NCBI GenBank assembly: GCA_904419875.1
Contig: CAJFTG010000001.1
Span: 1-64,000, forward strand
Direction of reading: 5' to 3'
Length of the DNA stretch: 64,000 nt
From: Candidatus Avimonas caecicola
GTDB lineage: Bacteria; Bacillota; Clostridia; Oscillospirales; Acutalibacteraceae
Shown here: in pieces, positions 28,871 through 37,020 of the stretch
How positions within the stretch are numbered: the stretch's first letter is position 1
How the letters are laid out: the number at the start of each line of letters is the position of its first letter
Notes under the pieces: model-generated
Database searches by the model: none
The model's input: the letters and a program-made list of their open reading frames with translations, nothing else
Told to the model about the DNA's origin: nothing
Position numbers and translations under genes: made by a program

Positions 28871-30261
28871 TTCCTTTTCCCCTCCCCTCTCCACTTCCGC
28901 AACGCCGCCCTGACCCGCAGCCGGACATCCCGGCGGATAAGCAGAATCCCTCCGGTCAGGGCGATGCAGGCGCCGCAGCTCAGAACCAGCGCCGGGAAAC
29001 TGTCTCCGAGGTTCAGCAGGCGCACCGTGAGGCAGACCGCCGCCGCGGGAAGCCACAGCAGGCAATACTGGAAAATCGAGATCGGCGCCTTTTTAAACCA
29101 GCGGCACACCAGGAAATATTTGAAAACCCCTTCGGCAATCGCCTGCGCGCACAATCCGTACAGCGCGAAAAAGCGGTTTCCCCGCATCACAAACCAGATC
29201 AGGAACATCAGGGCGATCGTGCCCCAGCGCATACGGTTTTCCAGCTTTTCCTGCCCGGTCATCTGCATCAGCCCCGCCCCCGGCCCCAGGCTGGCCACCA
29301 GCAGGAAGCCGGCCGCCACCATGCGGAACAGCGGCGCCTGATCCAGCAGCTCCGGGCTGAAAAGCCGCAGGACCAGCTCGGAAAAGCCGAGCAGCGTCAC
29401 GGCCACGGCGGAGACAAACAGCATCTGAATCTGGATGATGGTCCGGAAAAACCGCCGGATCTCCTCCACCTTGTTCTGCCTGTACAGCCGCGAAAATTCC
29501 GGCAGGAAAATCTTCGCCGTCGGCCCGCTGATAAAATTGACCAGCTTTTTGACGACGATCACGATGCCGACAAAGCCGGTCTCGTACGCGCCGACGAACA
29601 GATACTGCAGTATCACCGGCGCCTGCCCGATCAGCCCATAGGCCATGTCCGACTGCTGATACTGCCAAAGCTTGCCGAGGCTCACCGGCTCCTCCCGCCG
29701 GTTTGGCAGCGCGATTTTTTTCCGGTGCAGCCGGAACCAGAGGAGAACGACCCCGTATTGCAGCCCGTACAGAAAAAGCAGCCAGCCCAGCTGCTCCAAT
29801 CGCAGGGCGAGGAAAACCGAGAGGAGCAGGATAAACACCACCCGCCCGACGAGGTATTCGCCCGCCAGGAAGGTCATCCCCCGGCCGCGGGCCAGGAATT
29901 CGCTGCTTTGGTCGAACGCGAAGAAGTACAGAACCAGCGCGCCGGCGGACAGCAGGTACATCCACTGCCGGGAAACGATGCTGAGCACGCAGAACACGGC
30001 CAGGACCGGCAGCATGTACCGGCAGTAATACTTTCTTTTGAAGCGGGCGATGCTGACGCCGTTGTCGGCCAGGTAAAAGGTGTTGCACTTGACAAGGCCG
30101 GAAAAAAGAAGCCAATAGGCAATTTCAATGGCGTTGACATAGAAGGAATAGTTCCCATAGCCCGTTACCCCGATGGTCCGGGTAATCAACAGCTGGATAA
30201 CCAGCTCCAGAACGGCGGAAGCCGCCTTGATGCCCACGCTGGAAATAAGCAGTCTAATCAC
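28867..30261 (-). CDS. Wzx-type polysaccharide flippase
   Basis: 464 aa polytopic membrane protein; MIRLLISSVGIKAASAVLELVIQLLITRTIGVTGYGNYSFYVNAIEIAYWL. Confidence 0.85.
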   Translation of the reverse strand: MIRLLISSVGIKAASAVLELVIQLLITRTIGVTGYGNYSFYVNAIEIAYWLLFSGLVKCNTFYLADNGVSIARFKRKYYCRYMLPVLAVFCVLSIVSRQWMYLLSAGALVLYFFAFDQSSEFLARGRGMTFLAGEYLVGRVVFILLLSVFLALRLEQLGWLLFLYGLQYGVVLLWFRLHRKKIALPNRREEPVSLGKLWQYQQSDMAYGLIGQAPVILQYLFVGAYETGFVGIVIVVKKLVNFISGPTAKIFLPEFSRLYRQNKVEEIRRFFRTIIQIQMLFVSAVAVTLLGFSELVLRLFSPELLDQAPLFRMVAAGFLLVASLGPGAGLMQMTGQEKLENRMRWGTIALMFLIWFVMRGNRFFALYGLCAQAIAEGVFKYFLVCRWFKKAPISIFQYCLLWLPAAAVCLTVRLLNLGDSFPALVLSCGACIALTGGILLIRRDVRLRVRAALRKWRGEGKRK

Positions 30262-31532
30262 AATAGCTCCCTCTGTATCCGGCGGCCCCGTTCGGCATCA
30301 GAGGTATGTGCCGAACAAAACCGCGGTAATACCACAATGACCAGTGTCGCCGTCCACTGGTTCAAGCCGACCTCGAACAAGAGCAGGGATTCAAAGCAGC
30401 CCAGCACGAGGAAGGACAGAACGGCGGCCGTCAGCAGCCGCTTGTTCTCTCTGCCCACTTCCGCCCTCTTTATGCGAACAAACACGGATACAAAGACCCC
30501 CGCATACAGCAGACAGCCGGGAAAGCCGTACGACGCCAGAATCTCCAGATAGGCATTGTCGATCTGCTCAATCCCGTTGAGGAGCAGCAGCTCCTTAAAC
30601 AGCGCGGGAGAAACGCCCCAAAGCCCGTATTCCCGCTGCCTCAGGGTATCCAGCAAAGCCCCCCACCGGTCGGTCCGCCCCGAATCCCCGAAATTCGACC
30701 GAATCAGGAACCGGTCGATCATCCCCCGCAGATCGGTTGTGAAATAAAGCAGCAGGAACGCCGCCAGCAGGACCAGAAGAAGAAGCACTTTTTTGGGGCG
30801 GCGGATATCCAACCAATATAGGCCGAAAAAGACGGCGGCGGAAAGCATCGCGGCGCGGGAGAAGGTGAAAAACAAATTCACGGCCAAAAGGAAGAATACG
30901 GCGGGATGAACCCTCGCGCCGAAAAGGTGCTTGAGCAGCATACAGCAGATCAGGCACAGATACAGGTACCACCCGAACTGATTCCGCCCGAGAAACAGGC
31001 CGGTAAACTTTACGCTGTACACCTGGGTAACCGCGGCAAGGCTGAATACGCCGTCATAATTCTGAACAATATTGACCACCGAAGAAAGCAGCCCGAAGCC
31101 GACAATCGCCTTGAGCGCAGACTCCAGCATTTCCCGGGTAAAAAGAAGATGGCGCGCCGCGAATATCAGGAAAAGCATCCCCAGGCCGACAAGGGTGTTG
31201 GCGTCATAAACCACGTCGCTGCGCGCACGGAGCGAGCCGAAATTCAGCACCAGGAGCAAGGCGGCCCACAGGGCGACAAGCAGGAAAGCCGCTCCCGCCT
31301 TCCGCCGTATCTTGATGTCGAAAGCCGCCAGACACCACAGCAAAAAGACGGCGAAAACAGCAATGGAGAAGATCGTCGGATAGATTTCCCTGCCTGGCAG
31401 CACACCCAGAAAGATCAATATATACGGCAGCATGAGCAGACACGTGAAGTTTCTCAAAACCGTATTCTTTTGTCCTGAAAGCTGGCCGCGCCCTGCAAAC
31501 GCGCGACCGCTTGCGTACAGGGACCGTTCCAT
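30258..31532 (-). CDS. O-antigen ligase/Wzy polymerase-like membrane protein
   Basis: Polytopic; YSVKFTGLFLGRNQFGWYLYLCL...FTFSRAAML...SNFGDSGRTDRWGALLDTL...DNAYLEILASYGFPGCLLY. Confidence 0.82.
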   Translation of the reverse strand: MERSLYASGRAFAGRGQLSGQKNTVLRNFTCLLMLPYILIFLGVLPGREIYPTIFSIAVFAVFLLWCLAAFDIKIRRKAGAAFLLVALWAALLLVLNFGSLRARSDVVYDANTLVGLGMLFLIFAARHLLFTREMLESALKAIVGFGLLSSVVNIVQNYDGVFSLAAVTQVYSVKFTGLFLGRNQFGWYLYLCLICCMLLKHLFGARVHPAVFFLLAVNLFFTFSRAAMLSAAVFFGLYWLDIRRPKKVLLLLVLLAAFLLLYFTTDLRGMIDRFLIRSNFGDSGRTDRWGALLDTLRQREYGLWGVSPALFKELLLLNGIEQIDNAYLEILASYGFPGCLLYAGVFVSVFVRIKRAEVGRENKRLLTAAVLSFLVLGCFESLLLFEVGLNQWTATLVIVVLPRFCSAHTSDAERGRRIQRELL

Positions 31533-31572
31533 GCCTACCCTCCCCCATGCCGGCACGTGTTCTCCGGCGGAC

Positions 31573-32799
31573 TCAAAGCCGTGCGGCGCCGGAAACGCCA
31601 TCCGACGCTTCGGGTTGAGCGGATGCGCAGATCAACGATTCCCACCTGCTCCACAAGACCTCCCATGTGTACCGGGTCCGTATCAGTTCCCGCGCGCTGT
31701 CCCCCACCTGCCTGCACAGCGGCGGGGAATCCAGCAGCCGGGAAAGCTGCTCCACGTAATCCTCCGCCCGTTCCGCCGCCAGATAATGAACGCCGTTCTG
31801 CCCGCCGAGCCCTTCCGCCGCGATCGGGGAAAGCACAGTCGGCGTGCCGACCGCCATGCTCTCCAGCACCTTGTTCTGCATCCCCGCTCCGTTGCGAATG
31901 GGCACCACCGTCGCCACGCAGGCCGCCATGCGTTCGAACGGATTTTCCAAAAAACCGGTCACCGTCACTCCGTCCAGCCGCTCCAGTTCGCAAACCGCCT
32001 TGGACGGCTCAATTCCCATAATGACAAAGCGAACGTCCGGGTACCGTTCCCTCAACTGCGGAAACACGTTGTGGCAAAACCACACAACCGCATCCTCGTT
32101 CGGCTGATAGGACATCTTTCCCAGAAAGCAGATCTCCCTGGCGGCAGTCCCATACACCGTTTTTCGGGCGGCAATGTCGTCCCGCACCGCAACCGGGATT
32201 ACGGAAAGCCTCGCCGTATCTGCGCCGTGCTTTTGCAGATATGCTTTATCGTCCTCGGAAATGATAACCGCTTTGCGGAATGCCTTCGCCGTGTCGCGTT
32301 CGTACCGCAGCACCCGCCGGTATTCCGTCCGGTAAACCCACTTTTTCAATCCCTTGGTGCAGCGGACGGCATTTTCATAGTTATAGGAAATCGCATCGTG
32401 AAAATCCAGAATCGTTTTGGCGGGGTCGATTTTCCTTAAATATTCGGCCGTGCGGATGGTGTTGCCGATCACCACATCGTAGCCGCCCTCCAGCCGTTCC
32501 AAGGTTTTCCGTAGTTGTCTGTTTATGTATAATGCCACCTGAAAAGGCTTGGAGGGCGTGAACAGGCATTTGAACAGGTTGAAGAGCGCTTCAGCCCGTC
32601 GGAAGGGGACGACATGAACCTCGTGAAACACCTCCGCCAGCTGAGCCTTATACCTTTCATACTCCTCCGGCTTTCCCAGATACAGCAGTCCGACCTGATG
32701 GCCGGCCCTTCGGCAATATTTCGCTTCGTTATAAATCCGGATGCGGAACCCCGCCGTAAGTGGATAGGGGATCCGGCTGGAAACCATCAGTATCTTCAT
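31573..32799 (-). CDS. Glycosyltransferase family 4 protein, first gene of the EPS operon
   Basis: MKILMVSSRIPYPLTAGFRIRIYNEAKY..., FLGKMSYQPNEDAVVWF, VVPIRNGAGMQNKVLESMAVGTPTVLSPIAAEGL. Confidence 0.92.
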   Translation of the reverse strand: MKILMVSSRIPYPLTAGFRIRIYNEAKYCRRAGHQVGLLYLGKPEEYERYKAQLAEVFHEVHVVPFRRAEALFNLFKCLFTPSKPFQVALYINRQLRKTLERLEGGYDVVIGNTIRTAEYLRKIDPAKTILDFHDAISYNYENAVRCTKGLKKWVYRTEYRRVLRYERDTAKAFRKAVIISEDDKAYLQKHGADTARLSVIPVAVRDDIAARKTVYGTAAREICFLGKMSYQPNEDAVVWFCHNVFPQLRERYPDVRFVIMGIEPSKAVCELERLDGVTVTGFLENPFERMAACVATVVPIRNGAGMQNKVLESMAVGTPTVLSPIAAEGLGGQNGVHYLAAERAEDYVEQLSRLLDSPPLCRQVGDSARELIRTRYTWEVLWSRWESLICASAQPEASDGVSGAARL

Positions 32800-32955
32800 T
32801 GTCCTCTCTCCCGTTTTCTACATTCTGAACGCGCATTGCCGCAGGGCACAGCGTAAAAGAACCAAGGGGACTCCTTTTTCGTACAATTTCTTGGTAACCG
32901 GGGATGTATACTGTACCTTTAGAAAACCCAATTCATTGGAAAGGGGTGCAAAGCT

Positions 32956-33072
32956 TTGTTGGTTTTTCTTTTTTCAGCGGCGGCAGCCGCAGCGCTGTGT
33001 GTGCTTCTCACCCTCGCCTGTATGCTCGCCGTCCGCCGTCCCGAAGAGGAACTGCCCTCTAACCGGGGCTGA
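32956..33072 (+). CDS. Possible 38-aa single-TM peptide
   Basis: TTG start preceded by an AAGGGGTG RBS-like motif; MLVFLFSAAAAAALCVLLTLACMLAVRRPEEELPSNRG*. Confidence 0.35.
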   Translation: MLVFLFSAAAAAALCVLLTLACMLAVRRPEEELPSNRG

Positions 33073-33120
33073 GCCAAAAGGCACGGGCCCGGTCGCCCCT
33101 CCGCTGACAGAAAGCCGACA

Positions 33121-33140
33121 GGACAAAATTTTTATTTTGT
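33121..33140 (+). repeat. Inverted repeat IR-L1 of invertible cassette
   Basis: GGACAAAATTTTTATTTTGT; exact 20-nt inverted match to 33430-33449. Confidence 0.9.
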
Positions 33141-33146
33141 GGCCAA

Positions 33147-33164
33147 GACAAAATTTTTATTTTG
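33147..33164 (+). repeat. Second left copy IR-L2
   Basis: GACAAAATTTTTATTTTG; direct repeat of 33122-33139 at 25-bp offset. Confidence 0.88.
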
Positions 33165-33236
33165 CCTTATAACGCTTTCAAAAACTATATAAGTCCTATA
33201 TATTTGGAAGCAAATGGCAATATAAATCAACAAAAG

Positions 33237-33302
33237 GCGCACGTATAAAGGGCCGTCTCAAAAAAGCTTCGCGACGGCCTTCTATGCGTGCGCAAATTTT
33301 TC
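33237..33302. terminator. Bidirectional intrinsic terminator inside the invertible cassette
   Basis: Arms 33237-33257 GCGCACGTATAAAGGGCCGTC and 33273-33293 GACGGCCTTCTATGCGTGCGC: 21-bp stem, 18 Watson-Crick, 2 wobble, 1 mismatch; + side followed by AAATTTTT, - side followed by CTTTTG. Confidence 0.8.
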
Positions 33303-33311
33303 AAGAAAAGG

Positions 33312-33340
33312 TTGTTTTTTACATTCCGATCTGCTATAAT
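33312..33340 (+). promoter_or_regulatory. Extended -10 promoter inside the invertible cassette, pointing right as assembled
   Basis: TTGTTT (33312-33317), 17-nt spacer, TGC-TATAAT (-10 at 33335-33340). Confidence 0.7.
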
Positions 33341-33429
33341 AAGCCAAGTTTCTCGATCTTCCGCCTTCTGCAGAGGAAAAATGACGGCGTGGTTTCCCTA
33401 AAGGGGAATTTTGCCGTATGTACTTTGCG

Positions 33430-33449
33430 ACAAAATAAAAATTTTGTCC
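33430..33449 (-). repeat. Inverted repeat IR-R of invertible cassette
   Basis: ACAAAATAAAAATTTTGTCC, reverse complement of IR-L1; ends 7 nt before the recombinase stop codon. Confidence 0.9.
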
Positions 33450-33455
33450 CGGTTT

Positions 33456-34301
33456 CTAACTGACCAGGCCCAGCCTCTCCAGCTGCCTGGCGTGTTCCAC
33501 CCCGGTGGAAATCAAGTAAAGGCGGGTGGTCTCCACGCTGGAATGCCCCAATACGTCGGCCAGCTTCACAACATCCCGGCAGGCATTGTAAAAGGTGCGG
33601 GCAAACAGATGGCGCAGGTTGTGGGGGAACACTTTCGACGGCGCCACGCCGGCCCGGCCGCAGAGGGCTTTCATCTGGGCCCAGATCTGCTTTCTGGCCA
33701 TTGTCCTTCCTCTTTTGGTGAGAAAAATCTCACCGGAAGAGATTTTTTGTTTTTTGGCGTATTTCAGCAGCTTGCGGCACAGCTTGGGCGGAAGGAGAAT
33801 GGTGCGGATTTTCCCCTTGAGAGAAATGTCCGTCCGGCCCCGGCAGGCGGCGGCAACCGTGATGTACCGCACCTCGGACACGCGGATTCCGGTTGCGCAG
33901 ATCGTCTCCATCAACAGCGCGAGCCGTTCCCTTCCCTCCCCGCGGGCAGTCTCCAGCAGCGTTTGATACTCCTCCCGGGTCAATTCCTTTTCCTCCTGCC
34001 GGAACAGCGGCTTCTGGATACGCAGATAGCCGACCCGGCACCCGGCCCGGCCCATGATGAAGAAAAATTTGTTGACGGCCGCCAGCATGGAGTTCACCGT
34101 GGCCGGCCGGTACTGCTTTTCGAGCAGATGTTCCCGCCATGCGGCCGCCGCTTCCCCGGACGCGGGACGGCCCGCCAGCCATTCGGCAAACGCCCGCACG
34201 TCGCGGAGGTATTTTTCGATGGTCCCCCGGCCGCGGTCCTCCCCCCGCAGCTTTTCCCCAAACAGGCGGATTTCCTGCGGCCCAATACTGTTTCCGTTCA
34301 T
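33456..34301 (-). CDS. Tyrosine-type site-specific recombinase (catalytically intact), predicted inverter of the adjacent cassette
   Basis: ATG at 34301 with AAGGAGG RBS; catalytic set present: R in ATGIRVSEV, K in SLKGKIRT, HxxR in PHNLRHLFA, H in VLGHSS, Y in ETTRLYL. Confidence 0.93.
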   Translation of the reverse strand: MNGNSIGPQEIRLFGEKLRGEDRGRGTIEKYLRDVRAFAEWLAGRPASGEAAAAWREHLLEKQYRPATVNSMLAAVNKFFFIMGRAGCRVGYLRIQKPLFRQEEKELTREEYQTLLETARGEGRERLALLMETICATGIRVSEVRYITVAAACRGRTDISLKGKIRTILLPPKLCRKLLKYAKKQKISSGEIFLTKRGRTMARKQIWAQMKALCGRAGVAPSKVFPHNLRHLFARTFYNACRDVVKLADVLGHSSVETTRLYLISTGVEHARQLERLGLVS

Positions 34302-34329
34302 CCTGTCAGCCTCCTTAAAAATATAGATC

Positions 34330-34348
34330 ATTATACCGTGCAAACGGT
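34330..34348 (-). promoter_or_regulatory. Recombinase gene -10 box (TATAAT on - strand) with adjacent dyad operator-like site
   Basis: ATTATA on + strand at 34330-34335; ACCGT-GCAA-ACGGT dyad at 34335-34348 just upstream. Confidence 0.5.
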
Positions 34349-34483
34349 GTTTTGGTTTTTCTCTCCTTCCGCCATCCTTTCCGATGGCTTTTTATTTTGC
34401 CCGATTCCGGAGGGATTACGCGCACAACCGCCGGTTCCGCCGGGCCTGTGCGCCTTGCGGACGGCGTGCGGAGAGCCTTTCAC

Positions 34484-34512
34484 TTGGTATTTCCGCCGTT
34501 TTGTGTTATAGT
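34484..34512 (+). promoter_or_regulatory. Promoter of the AraC-family gene
   Basis: TTGGTA (34484-34489), 17-nt spacer, TATAGT (34507-34512). Confidence 0.55.
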
Positions 34513-34555
34513 GAAAAAAACAGACGCATGGGGGAAGCGGCAAGGAGGCCGGCGT

Positions 34556-35536
34556 ATGATACGAAAGGAAATTCTCGAAAAGCTTCTGCCGGTCACGCCG
34601 GAGGAGAAGCGGCTTCTGGACGGCGCGCGCGCCATCGACCGCAGCCTCTACATGGATGAAGGCGCGGATATTGTCAACAGCCGGAAGCTGCTGAAATCCG
34701 GCCGGCTGATTACCGTGCGCCCCCACACCCGTTTCGTCCGTTTTCCGGAGCATACGCACGATTACGTAGAGGTCATTTACATGTGCGCGGGACAGACCAC
34801 CCACATTGTCAACGGGGAGCAGGTCCTTCTCCGGGAGGGAGAGCTGCTTTTCCTGAGCCCCGGCGCCCGGCAGGAGATCCTGGCCGCCGGCAGAGAAGAC
34901 ATTGCCGTCAACTTCATCATCCTTCCGGAATTTTTCGACAGCCCGCTCCGGATGATGGGGGACGAGGAGACGCCGCTGCGCCGTTTCCTGGTGGACTGCC
35001 TGAAAAACCGCGGCGGGGCGGCGGGATACCTTCATTTTGAGGTCGCGGACGTACCGCCCGTCCAGAATCTGGTGGAAAACCTGATCTGGACGCTCATCCA
35101 CGACGCGCCGAACAAACGGAAGATCAACCAGCTGACCATGGGGCTGCTTTTTCTGCAGCTGCTCAATCACACGGACCGCCTGGTCTGCCGCGACCCGAAG
35201 GAGGAAGCGGTGATGCAGGCGCTCCGCTATATCGAGGACCATTACCGGGACGGCAGCCTGCGGGAGCTGTGCGAATGGCTGCACCAGGATTTCTGCTCCT
35301 TTTCCCGGGAAATCAAGCGGAAAACCGGGAAGAATTACACCGATCTGGTGCAGGAAAAGCGGCTCTCGCAGGCCGGCTTTCTGCTGCGGACCACGGACAT
35401 GACCGTCAGCGATGTCGCCCTTCAGGTCGGCTATGACAACATGAGCTACTTTCACCGCCTGTTCCGGGAAAAATACCACCGCACGCCGCGGCAGTACCGG
35501 CTGTCCGAGCCGAAGGATGCGGCCGCCTATCCGTGA
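34556..35536 (+). CDS. AraC-family transcriptional regulator, likely rhamnose-responsive
   Basis: Cupin-like N-domain (HTHDYVEVIYMCAGQTTHIVNGEQVLLREGELLFLSPG), C-terminal HTH (DMTVSDVALQVGYDNMSYFHRLFREKYHRTPRQYR); upstream of rhaBAD genes. Confidence 0.9.
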   Translation: MIRKEILEKLLPVTPEEKRLLDGARAIDRSLYMDEGADIVNSRKLLKSGRLITVRPHTRFVRFPEHTHDYVEVIYMCAGQTTHIVNGEQVLLREGELLFLSPGARQEILAAGREDIAVNFIILPEFFDSPLRMMGDEETPLRRFLVDCLKNRGGAAGYLHFEVADVPPVQNLVENLIWTLIHDAPNKRKINQLTMGLLFLQLLNHTDRLVCRDPKEEAVMQALRYIEDHYRDGSLRELCEWLHQDFCSFSREIKRKTGKNYTDLVQEKRLSQAGFLLRTTDMTVSDVALQVGYDNMSYFHRLFREKYHRTPRQYRLSEPKDAAAYP

Positions 35537-35561
35537 TACGGAAAGCTGAACGGGCACCTGC

Positions 35562-35600
35562 AAAAAAGGACGCTTTTTTTCCAAAAAAGCGTCCTTTTTT
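35562..35600. terminator. Intrinsic terminator between AraC gene and rhaB
   Basis: AAAAAAGGACGCTTTTTT-tcc-AAAAAAGCGTCCTTTTTT, 18-bp perfect stem. Confidence 0.9.
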
Positions 35601-35646
35601 CTTCGGCGAGGAGATGGTACAATGGCCTTGAAAGGGGGCTTTCACC

Positions 35647-37020
35647 TTGTACGATTATCTTGCCATCGACATCGGCGCTTCGGGCGGCCGCCATATCCTC
35701 GGCTGGGTGGAGAAGGGGCGTTTGCGTCTGGAAGAGGTCTACCGCTTCCCCAACGGCGCCGTCCAAACGGACCGGGGATTGGTCTGGGATACGGAGGCGC
35801 TGGTGCGGGAGGTGCGCAAGGGAATCCGCCGCTGCGGGGAGCTGGGAAAAGCGCCGCGGACGGTCGCCATCGACACCTGGGGCGTGGACTACGTGCTGCT
35901 GGACGGGGACGGGAAGGAGCTGTTCCCCGCCTACGCCTACCGCAACGACCGCACCCTCGCCGTCCGGGAGCAGGCGGAGGAGCGCCTGCCCTTCCCGGCG
36001 CTGTACGCCCGCACCGGCATCCAGCGGCAGGATTTCAACACCGTCTATCAGCTGTTCTGCGACCGGCTGGCGGGCCGGCTGGACCGGGCGGCACATTTTC
36101 TGATGATCCCGGACTATCTGGCCTACCGCCTGACCGGCCGGATGAAAAACGAGTACACCAACGCCACCACCACCTCCCTGGTCAACGCGGAGACCGGCGG
36201 CTGGGACAAAACCGTCCTGGAGCGGTTCGGGCTTCCGTCCTCCCTGTTCCTGCCGCTGAGCCAGCCGGGGGAAGCCGTGGGGGAATTCACGGACGAAATG
36301 AGCGGGTATGCCGGTTTCCGCGCCCGCGTCGTCCTCTGCCCGACGCACGACACCGCCAGCGCGGTGGCGGCCTGTCCGCTGGACGGCCGCAGCGTCTATA
36401 TCTCCTCCGGCACCTGGAGCCTGGTGGGGACAGAGCGGGAAACCCCCGCGATCTCGGAGGAAAGCCGGCGGTATAATTTCACCAACGAGGGCGGGATCGG
36501 CCGCCGCTTCCGGGTGCTGAAAAACATCATGGGCACCTGGCTGTTCCAGAACATCCGCCGCTCCCTCGGCGGCGGATGCAGCTATGACGAAATGATGGAA
36601 CTGGCCATGCGCAGCGGACGCCCGGCGAGGTTTGACGTCAACCATCCGTCCCTGACCGCGCCGGCCGACATGCTGGCGGCGGTCAAAAGCCTGCTGGGAC
36701 GGCCGGAGGCCGGGACGGGAGAGCTTCTCAACAGCGCCTATCATTCCCTGGCCTCCGCCTATGCGGAGGCGGTGCGGGAGCTGGAGGAAATCACCGGCGA
36801 AAAAATGGGCCGCGTTGTGATCGTGGGCGGCGGGAGCAGGGACGCCTACCTCAACCGCCTGACCGCGCAGTATACGGGCCTTCCCGTCTGCACCGGCCTG
36901 CAGGAGGCCACGGCCACAGGGAATATCCTGTCCCAGCTCATGGCGGACCGGGGCCTCGGCCTGCGGGAGGCGCGGGAACTGGTGCAGGCATCTTTTGATC
37001 TCAAGGAGGAACAGGCATGA
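35647..37020 (+). CDS. rhaB: Rhamnulokinase
   Basis: FGGY kinase; LAIDIGASGGRHILGWVE, IDTWGVDYVLLDGDG, CPTHDTASAVAACPLDGRSVYISSGTWSLVGTE. Confidence 0.93.
   Translation: MYDYLAIDIGASGGRHILGWVEKGRLRLEEVYRFPNGAVQTDRGLVWDTEALVREVRKGIRRCGELGKAPRTVAIDTWGVDYVLLDGDGKELFPAYAYRNDRTLAVREQAEERLPFPALYARTGIQRQDFNTVYQLFCDRLAGRLDRAAHFLMIPDYLAYRLTGRMKNEYTNATTTSLVNAETGGWDKTVLERFGLPSSLFLPLSQPGEAVGEFTDEMSGYAGFRARVVLCPTHDTASAVAACPLDGRSVYISSGTWSLVGTERETPAISEESRRYNFTNEGGIGRRFRVLKNIMGTWLFQNIRRSLGGGCSYDEMMELAMRSGRPARFDVNHPSLTAPADMLAAVKSLLGRPEAGTGELLNSAYHSLASAYAEAVRELEEITGEKMGRVVIVGGGSRDAYLNRLTAQYTGLPVCTGLQEATATGNILSQLMADRGLGLREARELVQASFDLKEEQA

Noticed and set aside
33121-33164. Two GACAAAATTTTTATTTTG copies as a CRISPR remnant or tandem terminators
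   Set aside because: Only two direct copies with a 7-nt gap, AT-only stems without GC, and an inverted third copy beside a recombinase; recombination sites explain them better.
33456-34301. Interpreting the intact recombinase as part of a prophage or integrative element
   Set aside because: No phage, conjugation, excisionase, tRNA attachment site or cargo boundaries nearby; its adjacency to inverted sites and EPS genes fits an invertase.
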